Of a stretch of DNA of 64,000 bases, positions 1-9,263 are shown piece after piece (the first letter of the stretch is position 1; every line of letters begins with the position of its first letter). The notes beneath the pieces were generated by a model. The model was not told the DNA's origin, made no database searches, and was given only the letters and a program-made list of their open reading frames with translations. Origin of the DNA: Udeniomyces pyricola (lineage: Eukaryota; Basidiomycota; Tremellomycetes; Cystofilobasidiales; Mrakiaceae); NCBI GenBank assembly GCA_039545295.1, contig BCIK01000009.1:124001-188000 (forward strand). The letters run 5' to 3'. The position numbers and the translations under genes were made by a program.

Positions 1-3000
1 ACACGTATGAAGACGGAATAAAGTAGATCATGGGAATGATCAAAGCGACGAAGACCGCCCAGACCGGGAAGCCGGTCGGATACGCCTGACGACAAGACTT
101 ATCAGGTCACATTTTCCCACAGTCGTAGACACAGATCAGAATGTAGTGACTTACTGCCGCTGCGATGATTCCAAACGCGAGGAAAATGGCAAAGGAGATA
201 CCATACCACCTACCAGAGTTTGAGGTTAGCCTGTGACGCCAGAAACGAGGAACCAGCAGTTACCGAACATATAGCACGCACCACATCGGCACCTCTGGGT
301 AAGTCCGCATGAGCTTCGCGTGGACATCATCCTCCTCGACATCCTGCCCTCGAATGACCTTTAAAATTGGCTCCCAATAATGAAGCATTGTGTGAACGAT
401 GGCGGCCGTTGAGATAGCAAGACCGAGCATGTATGTCAAGGTCAAGCCGGTTGAGATGTATAGCGGCGAGTACTCCGCATATGCTGTTTGGTTGAAGCCG
501 CCGTGCTCAGTAAGAACTCGAGTGTAGTTGTATGAATGTCCGAAGCGATCAAAGGCGGTAGAAGAGATGATCGGGAAATACTGAGAGCTCCAGACCTGTG
601 GATTGCATATGTTAAGAGAACAGTCCAGTCAGCAACGATAACAACACACCGGAAAGAGATCACACTGAATACACGAACATTTGAGTAGTAGAGAGAAGGA
701 ACGATGATCCAATATGCCACAATCATGCCTATGGCGATGTTTGCCGTGGCCCACCAAGGCGTGATCAGAGGAGACCCGGTCCAAGATATCTGGCTCCAGT
801 CAAAGGTAAGAAGACTTCCTCCAAGGCCTGTTGCAGTACCAAAGATCTGATTGATGACGAGGTTATCTTTCAAGAGCGAAAATGAAGGCGACAGAAATTA
901 GATGGAGATTGTATGAATTAAGTCAGTATCACGCCAGGATGACGGACAGCGAGTATGTAAACAATCTCACTCGGTTTGATCCAGCAGACCCAAGAGAAAT
1001 AACCAAGGGCACCGAAGAGATAGCCTACAAAAAAAGGCAAGTCTTGATGCGTCAGAACGGTACTATAGCCTGACGTGGAGGGACTAGAATCTTACCAGGC
1101 AGGAAATAATATAATCCCGATCCCACAATCGTGATAGTAAAAAACTTGTTTCGAGACATCCGCCCATCAGGCACACCAAAGTCGGCATGGAGAACATTCA
1201 AGATAGTGCAGAAAATCAAGACTTGCGGCCAGATGAGCGACGCCGGCCATGTCTGTGAAAAGTGGAATATGATGAACGGATGAGCTGTCACGCTTGCGGT
1301 AACCAAGAATCTAGAGAGAATTGACTTGGAAGCAGCCACAGAAGGAACAACGATAGAAGAACAGAAGACAGAACGAGAGACGAGTTTGCGGGCAAGAAAG
1401 ATGACGCACGACTAATCGGCGTGCGAAGCCTGAGAACGAAAGGGCGATGAGCTGCGTCGAGATCACAAAGCAAAATTCGAAACTGGAGTAGAACATCTCT
1501 CAGCGAAGTGCACCGAACATCGGGTCATATAAGCAACCACATAAGCGGATATGGAAGAGAAAGTCATACCCAATTGGCAAAGTTTGGAAGTAATATTTCT
1601 TGCTAGCAATGGCGCCCATCACAGCGTAGGGTTGAATAGTTGACGATATGAGCATCATGCTGATAAGTGAATGTTCCTTGATGTTAAAAACACCTGAATG
1701 ACAGCACAAAAAGGTACATCAGCGTTGCTCAATCGAAATACAAAGCACAATAGTTACGAACCTGGATTTAACGAGAATCCACGGCCCCCCAAGTAGGGTG
1801 TCCATCTAGGAAATGTGACATCCCTGATAGGTAAAACCCAAGCGAGACCTTTTCCAAGGGGATAGACAATGAGGCTGCAAAATAGCAGGTAGAGTAAGCA
1901 CGAGTCCCTAGCAGGATGGTACCTCTGTCCTTTTCTTGCTATTTCCTGTCAAACTCACATGACAATGGATGGAGCAATGGATGGCCCTACAGCACGAAAG
2001 TACAATATAGTATTTAGACCTCCAATTATGGCAGATAGAGTGATACCAATCATCCAAACACGGATGGTGAGTGCTGAGGAGTTAAGAAAACGCGAAGTCG
2101 AAGGATGCGAGATTGGTCCTGATCAGCATCACTGTTCCGATCACGGTACCGCGCCAGGCAAGCAGTGAGCTGTAGTATGACTGTATTCTCAAGACTGACC
2201 TGGCATATCAGGATCGTCCAGGTTTGATACGCTGGCTCTAACCTCCGCAAAAGGGCTGTCGTCTTCAGTCATGTCGGCGTCAATCTCCCCTCTGTAGACA
2301 ACCCAAAACAAGCATCAGCTCTGCTCTAGTCATGATTACGTAATATAAAGTACAGCGTAAGAGTATCAAATAAGAGGACGAAAGAGAGGAGGCAGAAGGA
2401 AGGACGGAGTGGGCTTACTTCTCAAAGTCGTCTTGATCCCTGTCGCCTCCCCCCCTCGTCGTCATTCCATCCGGTATCGTTGTGACTCCATCGAGTTCAG
2501 TCGCTGCCCAAGTGCCTCTTGAATGGCCTCTGATGCTCGGCTCATCGACTGTGAGATTGTCAACAGATTCAAATGCCGCTTTGGAGCTCGCGTCGTCCGA
2601 ATGCGGCCGATGATTCACCAGTGGAGAAAAAGAAGTCATCCGGACGGCGTGTCGGTCGTTGTCGGGTAGCGAAAAGTCATCGCTTTCTTTCGTCATGCTG
2701 GTACTGGTCCGCTGGAGGATGGATCGAGGTGGCGGCTGGAGAGACGGTTCGACGGATGTGATACCATTGGTATACACGTATGGAAGGTAGGGCGTAATGA
2801 CGTTGTCGATCGGATGTGCGAGAGGCGAGGACACAGAGGGCACGATATCGTGTCTTGGGATAGCGGAAGGAATGCGATAGCTGAAAGGCGATGAGGAGAT
2901 ACCAGAGGAGGGAGGAGATGCCTGAGGAGTGCCAAATGGATTGACGGAGGGGATGACGGTGGCATCGAAAGCTTGGGAGACGCGACCGGTTTGGGGTCGA

Positions 3001-3242
3001 TGAAACGCGAACACCCCTTCTTCAAGATCGGACTCGTCTTCGCTCCCCTCGTTCTCCTCATCGTATTCGTCGAGATCAGGGTGAAATGTGTTCGGTGCGG
3101 GTTCAAAGTTGCTGATGACACTGCCCGAGGTGTCAGGGCGATCAAGGGTAGCAGCGGTGCTCGGACGAGCGCGAGCCGTCCCGGTGCGAGCGCGACGGGT
3201 CGAGACCGTTCCCGCAGAAGGTGGTTGTTCAGAGGGAGACAT
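1..3242 (-). CDS. Oligopeptide transporter, OPT family (3' end outside window)
   Basis: Membrane transporter of the OPT family, which in fungi imports small peptides (and in some members glutathione or metal chelates) by proton symport at the plasma membrane. The start at 3242 opens a 274-residue hydrophilic, Ser/Pro-rich and acidic N-terminal exon (donor after 2419). The next exon, about 2215-2290, carries the family signature SPFAEVRASVSNLDDPDMP. Further exons give typical OPT segments: MSRNKFFTITIVGSGLYYFLPG (about 1095-1165), NLVINQIFGTATG (about 830-870) and EEDDVHAKLMRTYPEVPMW (about 275-335). Near position 1 the reading continues as AYPTGFPVWAVFVALIIP, so the C-terminal part is missing only because the window ends. 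Substrate cannot be told from sequence. The cytosolic N-terminal extension is long and probably disordered. It lies 1.4 kb downstream of the secreted-peptide precursor on the same strand. Confidence 0.9.
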
Positions 3243-3512
3243 GAAAGGCTCAAGAATCGAGGAAGAGGGATGGATAGAAGGGAGAAGTAATGCTCAAGTC
3301 GATGCGAAGGCGACTAGCAGGAAAACAACGGCGGATGAGGTGAGAGGAGTAGGCGGTTGTTGTTCGATCTTACGATGAGCGATGTGATCGTGCTAAACAA
3401 GAGGCGGATCGATAGAGGTGACGGTGATGAACGGCTGGCCGTGATGGCTGGTGGATCAATGAGGGAGATGCAATGATATCAACTTGTACAAGAAGTGTGT
3501 TGGGAAAGAAGG

Positions 3513-3636
3513 TGGGGGGGGGGGNNNNNNNNNNNNNNNNNNNNNNNNNNNNNNNNNNNNNNNNNNNNNNNNNNNNNNNNNNNNNNNNNNNNNNNNNNNN
3601 NNNNNNNNNNNNNNNNNNNNNNNNGGGGGGGGGGGG
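3513..3636. other. Assembly gap of 100 N inside a poly-G tract
   Basis: Positions 3525-3624 are 100 consecutive N. They are flanked by 12 G on the left (3513-3524) and 12 G on the right (3625-3636). Exactly 100 N is the usual placeholder for a gap of unknown size. The true content is unknown and is probably a longer G tract or a hard-to-sequence repeat. Confidence 0.95.
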
Positions 3637-4042
3637 ATTGTCTCGGCTTATTAGCTGACTCGGGGAAGCACGAGAGGTCGAGAAAGCTTGGGACAGCTTG
3701 GGGAGATTCACGCTGAGGCGAATGCCACTATGGACAAGACGCGTTTGGCGCAGATACGAATGATGAACCGTTGAAGGGGGCTGGGTGGATGGGGGTGAGT
3801 GGATGGATGAAGCAACCAGCTGAAAGTCCGCGTGGTGGCACGTCTGTAATAGACAGGGATTCTGGTGTACTGAGCACGGGGTAAACCAGGCCGACCAGGG
3901 TCGAATATGAATTGTGTAGTTTAGGTGAACAACTCGGAGGATGAGAGAAACACAAGTTATCACACGCGCGCCCCTTATATCATGTACGTAGTTTCATTTG
4001 ATTTCCCTTACCAATATTATATATAAATATACCAACGCCCTC

Positions 4043-4270
4043 ATGTCGTTCAATCTAGTCTCATCCATTTCGACCTCTTCTAAGGGTGCGGCCAAATTCT
4101 TCGATCCCGATGAGAATCTGACCGTTACAACTAATAGCTCGCCACTCGCCGCGCATGCAATGGCATCCGCTAGCTGGACTTTAGCAAAACATCATCAGAA
4201 TGACTTTCCTGAAGAACACGTCCACGTCTTGGCATCGACTCACACAAGGGCGTTTATACGTAGGGGTTGA
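4043..4270 (+). CDS. Possible small hypothetical protein, 75 residues
   Basis: An open frame from ATG 4043 to a TGA ending at 4270, beginning MSFNLVSSISTSSKGAAKFF. An in-frame ATG at 3998 would extend it by 15 residues, but that extension is AT-rich and looks non-coding. A TATA-like A/T stretch lies 15-30 bases upstream. Composition is mixed and not low complexity. I recognise no domain, signal peptide or membrane segment, and no splice sites support it. It may simply be a chance open frame next to the peptide-precursor gene. Confidence 0.25.
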   Translation: MSFNLVSSISTSSKGAAKFFDPDENLTVTTNSSPLAAHAMASASWTLAKHHQNDFPEEHVHVLASTHTRAFIRRG

Positions 4271-4629
4271 CCAAGAAGTCTGGCAATACACATGGAGACG
4301 TCACATCATGTTATAGAGAGAAAGAGGACTGCGCGGCTGATCGAGGACGAGTGCACGGCGACAAAAGGCAAGAAAAAACAGCAAAGAGCGTGAATGTGGC
4401 GTTCATGGATAGGCGTCAAAAAGGTCAAAACTGGTAAGATGAGGAGCAAGGATCGTGGTTTCATGATGTCAAATATATAGACGGAAGACAAAGCTGGAGG
4501 GGCCCGAAGGCGACACAAGGCAAATGGAGAAACTAGGTAAGAGTCAGAGAAAAGGCGAAAGAAATGTGAAGATTGATGAGTGAACGCGTGCAGATGACAT
4601 CAGGTTGATACAGCGCATCGAAACTTCAT

Positions 4630-5245
4630 TTAAAAGGAGGTCGCCTGTTTAGTAGAACGCATTAGGATGTTAGCTAGAGCTACCAAGTTGAAAGAACACA
4701 TCTGTCTATATCGTGTTGACTCACGGAGTTTCGCCAGTCAGGGTTAGCGTTGGCTCGCTTGAAAGGAGCAGGCGCGTTCCACTCGGGCTCGGCCTCGTCT
4801 CGCTTGAAAGAAGTGGCCTGAGGTAGTAAAAGAGTGTGGAGTTAGTCGGGGGAATAGTCGTACTAGTATCGAGTAGGTAGAATAAGGCTCACGGAAGTTC
4901 GCCAGTCAGGAGTAGCTTGGTCTCGAGCCTGCAGTTCACCATGGATGTAGTCCAATCAGCTAAGAGTAGAAACCTAACAAGCACAGACGTCAGGTATCAT
5001 GCGCACCTCGACAGCGGCATCTCGCTTGAAGGGAGCGGGCGCGTTCCACTCGGGCTTGGCCTCGCCTCGCTTGAAAGAAGTGGCCTGAGGTAGTAAAAGA
5101 GGGAAGAGTTAGTCCGAAGGAATAGCCGTACTGGTATCGAGTAGGTAGAACAAAGGCTCACGGAATTTCGCCAGTCAGGAGTGACTTGGCCTCGAGCCTA
5201 CAATTCACCATAGGCGCCGAATCCAGTCAATCAAAAGTAGGAAAC

Positions 5246-5281
<36 letters not shown>

Positions 5282-5383
5282 GGGCGTTAGGTCTCAGGCG
5301 CGTACCTCGACGGCGACAGGGGCAGCGAAGGAAACCGTCGCGAGAGAAAGCGCGGCGATGAACGCGGAGGTAGGGAAGATCAT
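4630..5383 (-). CDS. Secreted Kex2-processed repeat peptide precursor (putative pheromone/signal peptide family)
   Basis: Six exons read on the minus strand: 5306-5383, 5162-5197, 5007-5084, 4893-4928, 4725-4817 and 4630-4644. All five introns are phase 0 with GT..AG ends. The product is 111 residues. Residues 1-20 form a clear signal peptide (MIFPTSAFIAALSLATVSFA, then AP). The rest alternates two related modules: PDWRNSATSF (or PDWRTSATSF) and PEWNAPAPF. Four Lys-Arg dibasic sites, each right after F, separate five predicted peptides in the order A-B-A-B-A. The last exon encodes only ATSF and stop, so the final peptide ends exactly where Kex2 would cut the others. N-terminal spacers are rich in Ala/Glu/Pro (GEAK, DEAE, ANAN), as in alpha-factor leaders trimmed by dipeptidyl aminopeptidase. 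This architecture is that of fungal Kex2-processed repeat proteins. I know of no family with these exact peptides. Function (mating, quorum sensing, surface or antimicrobial peptide) is not shown. No single-frame ORF covers the gene because its exons are so short. Confidence 0.78.
4725..5197 (-). repeat. Tandem duplication of two-exon unit inside the peptide-precursor gene
   Basis: Exon 2, intron and exon 3 (5007-5197) match exon 4, intron and exon 5 (4725-4928) in order, exon length (36 nt for exons 2 and 4) and sequence. The introns between them (5085-5161 and 4818-4892) are also nearly alike, sharing GTGAGCC, TTCTACCTACTCGATAC and CTTTTACTACCTCAG. Similarity in intron as well as exon means the unit was duplicated as DNA and fairly recently. 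Because all introns are phase 0, the duplication leaves the frame open. Confidence 0.8.
5249..5280. repeat. (CA)n microsatellite in intron 1 of the peptide-precursor gene
   Basis: Sixteen CA units on the plus strand (TG on the sense strand) lie within the 108-nt first intron (5198-5305), between the signal-peptide exon and the first repeat exon. Length is likely variable between strains. Confidence 0.95.
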
Positions 5384-8300
5384 GGTAGGCGTTGAAGTCT
5401 GAAGGCGTAGGGAGTAGATGGACAAAAGTGTTGTGCAAAGAATGCCAGGAAAGTGGCGGGATCATCGAAAGGGCGACGTCAACAAGTGCCGTGAAGCTCG
5501 GCAGAGAAGACACTGTGGCACAGCGTGAGATGAGCTGACTCACTAGGTTGGGATGTTGAGACGGGTAGGGTTGGGTCTGAGTATCTGAAGTTGAAAGGGG
5601 ATCGGCAGGGCAGAAAGTGGTATTCGGCGATGGTGGTAAGGAGACAAGATGAGGCGAAAGAAAAGGTTATAAAGGCGTGCGTGGACACCCTTCCGACCAA
5701 GATTCCTGGGGGTCATCGTTTGCCCGGGACTTTCCAGGCTTCCAAGGGCTGGCCTCGTTCGTTGCACCAGCCGGTTGAGGCACATCTCCATATAGTCACG
5801 ACCGTCGATCCTTTTATTCCTCATCAGGGGAACATCAATAGGAAGCAAGCCGCCGACGCGTCTTTGGACAGTGCATGGCAGCAGCTTGCAGTGCTCAATC
5901 CTTCCGTTTCTCGTTTGCTCTGACTTCTGACAGTCTGACGCGCCAGGAACAGTATGTTACTTTGACTCGATTGTCCTTATCTATATCTGGAGCTAACGTC
6001 AGGGAGGTTACACGAGGGGCGAGGTTGGGGCCGTTGGGGACCATGCTGCCAACGTGACGATATAATAGCGCGTCGATTACGTTCAACGATGGTTCGATGT
6101 TCGACCCGAGACCCGAGCGCACGAGTACTCTTTTTCTTGCCTTTCAGGACGCGCGGACGTGTCATCCTGATTTCTTTCTCTTTTGCCCTCGTTTACGCGA
6201 TCCTGCAGGTGGCGCAGGTCATATATACGGTAGTCTCACGTCTCACATTTCAGGATGTCTCAGAAAAGGCGTCATGGCAACGCATTTTGAAGATCTTGCA
6301 CGGTTGGATGTGAGAGGTTCGGATAAACTGTGGAACGTTAAATGTCAAAGAGGGTTGCGCGTGAGGCGTGACAAATCGATGCTTCGGCTTGGCAGGTAGG
6401 CGCTTGTCGCGCTTGTCTCCGGCAAGTTGCAACGTCGCAACAATGTGCTTGCGTCCATCTTACATTCACAAGCACGATTGATACTCACCCATCCATATCG
6501 TCATAGGTCTCTTCTCTGTCGAGCGATAGCAAGATGATATGTATGCGATAGATCGGCAGCCGACCCCGTATGTATACGTCAGCTAGCTCGTCAGCTCGTC
6601 AGATCCTCAGCCTCAGAGCTGGTAAAGCTCGGAGACTGAAATTGATAATGCCCCCCTCCTGCAAGCTCCAAGCCCCAGCTTGCCCCAACATCTAACATTC
6701 AACCCGCAAAACGTACATATCAACGCACTGCGCGTCACACGCGTCGGCGCGTCACTACGTCGACTAGAGACTATCATATAATTATGCATCGGCCGGAAGA
6801 TCCCAATCTCCTTCAATCAGAAGATCGACGATCGACACACGCGGAGGTAGGACGTAGGACGGTAGGACGTGGGCCGGTGGCGCGGTGGCTGCTGTACTGG
6901 TTTACACGCCAATGTGCCAATTTCCGGACCGCGCGGACCGCTGCGCAGTCGATCGCACGTCATGCCGATCTGATACCCGGCGTCTGGCGTCTGACCGTGC
7001 GGTAACCGTACAAATCGTACAGATCACACCCACCTTGTAAATTGCAAGCCTGCACCCAGCCGTCTACTAACATCCCACGGACCGGGCTTTCAACTAGGTA
7101 AGGAGCGCATTGGATATCGAATATATAATTCTAACGAGAAGTCACCGGTCAACGGTCATCGATGCATCGATTATCACACATTCAAGGATTTAGAATTGAG
7201 CGTGTAGGGTGTAGGGCTAGGCCTCACCGGCCCAGGAATGCCGACAATGAGGCGTTTGGGGGCGTCAAGCGGGGTGACCGGTAAGCCCAGGCCACCGGCT
7301 AAGTCTTGCGCCTTTTCTCGGTCCGACTCTGCTCGACCAGTGGCCTATCTATGATCTGTTATCTCGACCAAGCTAAATCCGAACCAAGCTCTTCATGAAC
7401 AGACAAGCCGCAAGTACTGCGTATATGCTTGCGCTCATGCGCTCATGAGAGATTGGGTGACCTGTTAACTTGCAGGGGAAGTAGCTAGCATTGTGGAAAA
7501 ACTTCAGCTAGCTGAATCTATGTAGCGCTTATGGTGGGTGCCGGAATATGTACCTTATAAACCGGCCGGAGTGATTATGCATCAACAGGCGGCATGTGTA
7601 TACAGTGCGTACGCGTCATGATGCATCAAACCCCGAACCTCTGGTGATCATCTGACGCTCACAAGCGTGTACGCGTATACGAAGAATGCAAAGCATCAAC
7701 GTAACGTCACGGGCATACAACATATATGTTTACGAGCATCGTAGGTTACAAACCGCACATCTGGGCCCTGCATTGTGAGTATCGCTTTGACCGCGGATGT
7801 GGGAGGAGGGATATGGTTGACCCTCTGTGCATGGTGGATATGAGCCGGTAATGACATATAATAGGCGATCAGTCGATTGAACCTTAGGCCAGAAGTATCA
7901 AGCAGAAACGGGCATCTGTGCGACGTCATAGATCATACGCGACTTGACATAGCACATGAGTATATAAGCTTGATAGCTTGATAATCGACGAATTCGATTC
8001 ATGCATGATCGATGCACGGATGCACAACCAGGTCGAATCCGGCGGAAAAACTCGACTGAGGATGTACGTTATACACTGTACTGCGTGTGCTGTGCAAGTA
8101 CGTCGGTCGAACGTCAAAGAGTAAGGATGGTCATGGGTGATGATCTATCCGCGAAGGCGATGCAAAATATCACGTCTCGCCGTAACTGATGTGGAGAAAA
8201 TGTGAGTACAGAGAGCGAGCATGGCCCTTGTATCAAGTTGGCGCACTGAAGTATCTTCTCTAGAGGATTACGAGATCCGTACAAGCTGGGAATGCGCTCC

Positions 8301-9263
8301 GCATCAATCGACCGAAGTTAAGATCAGAGGTCGCGGTTTCGCATGCGCGCTATACATCGATATTGACCTGCTAGAAGGGTCAGCTGGCAGACGATCGAAG
8401 AACTACCACATATGACTGAGTGGTGAGCTAATCAAAGCACATGTAGAGATTGCTGGGCGTAATGGACGGTTACGTATAAGAGACTGAGCAGGGTTCGAGA
8501 GAAATGATGATTTATTCATTGATCAGAATGCAACGTATGGTGGCTGAAGGCCTAGGATCAACACATAATCAAGTTACCACGTAAAACGCCGGACCATCTG
8601 CATCTAATCAGCTCGAATCATGTCCACCAATTTATATAACAACCGTGACGTTAATTACATGACGCATAGTACATAACATGCGCCGATATGAGTGGTAACA
8701 TCAGTACGTCACGATGTCGACAGCCTCGAACGATGATCATGCCCGGCGTAACGTCAACTGATCGTCCTTGAACAAGCGCAGTAATTAGTAGTATTGTTGG
8801 TCATGAGTGACATCAAGAGAGCTTGAAGAAATCAAGATGAAGCATCAACAACGTCAAAAGGGATAAACGATCGAGATGATGTACGTGCATGAATGATGAG
8901 GCGGAAGGAGGTGATGGTTTCGTCAGAGACGCGAGCGTCAGCGCTGTGTCGCATCATCGCAGCGTCGCCAGGACATGTGTCCGTTGACCGGCCCACGACC
9001 TGATCGACTCGCTGCGGGTCATCACCCCTCCCAATATCCCTAACATCACCCCTCGCCATCATCTCACGCTCGTCGTATCCAACCCATCAATCTTTCCACT
9101 CAGCGTACGCAACCAATCTACTCCCCATCAAAATCAAATTTCCAAGCTTGTCGTAACGCTCACACGCCCTCAGCTTCCCTCCACCAATCGATCGCTTCCT
9201 AGGGTCCGGCCCCTCCATCTTTTCGTACTTCATCTTCTTCCAGCTTCCACGTGCTCTCGCATC
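5384..9263. other. Gene-poor 3.9-kb divergent intergenic region
   Basis: It lies between the starts of the peptide-precursor gene (-) and NCR1 (+). I found no exon chain, family motif, tRNA A/B boxes or transposon-like frame on either strand. All open frames are short and of random composition. A TATA-like TTTATAA on the minus strand at about 5667-5673 could serve the peptide-precursor gene, about 285 bases upstream of its ATG. From about 6800 to 8900 the DNA is rich in short palindromes built from GATC, CGTACG and ATCGAT-type words, including a 14-bp perfect palindrome at 7158-7171. A short GTAGGAC tandem occurs near 6846-6873. Confidence 0.6.

Larger units (their letters stand above)
3243..4629. 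other. Spacer between OPT gene and peptide-precursor gene
   Basis: This is the 5' side of the OPT gene and the 3' side of the peptide-precursor gene. It contains the 100-N gap and one small open frame that is listed separately. Reading frames covering 3370-3960 are low complexity and run through the gap, so I do not call them. A T/A-rich stretch at 4013-4030 precedes the small frame. No RNA gene was recognised. Confidence 0.6.

Noticed and set aside
2693..3378. Overlapping frames opposite or alternative to the OPT N-terminal exon
   Set aside because: The frame starting at 3242 joins in frame to the OPT signature exon; the others lead nowhere and have shadow composition.
3370..3963. 197-residue frame on the minus strand running through the N gap
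   Set aside because: It depends on 34 unknown residues and poly-G/Pro flanks, and the rest is low complexity.
4630..5383. Non-coding tandem repeat instead of a gene
   Set aside because: Five phase-compatible introns with good GT/AG ends, a textbook signal peptide, conserved KR placement and a stop exactly after the module's last residue are unlikely together by chance.
5591..6399. Several 60-110 residue frames in the gene-poor block
   Set aside because: No conserved motif, no splice chain, and they overlap one another on both strands as expected by chance.
8480..8510. GGTTCGAGAGAA as a tRNA T-arm (B box)
   Set aside because: The flanks do not pair as a T stem, and no A box or acceptor stem is found at the right distance.
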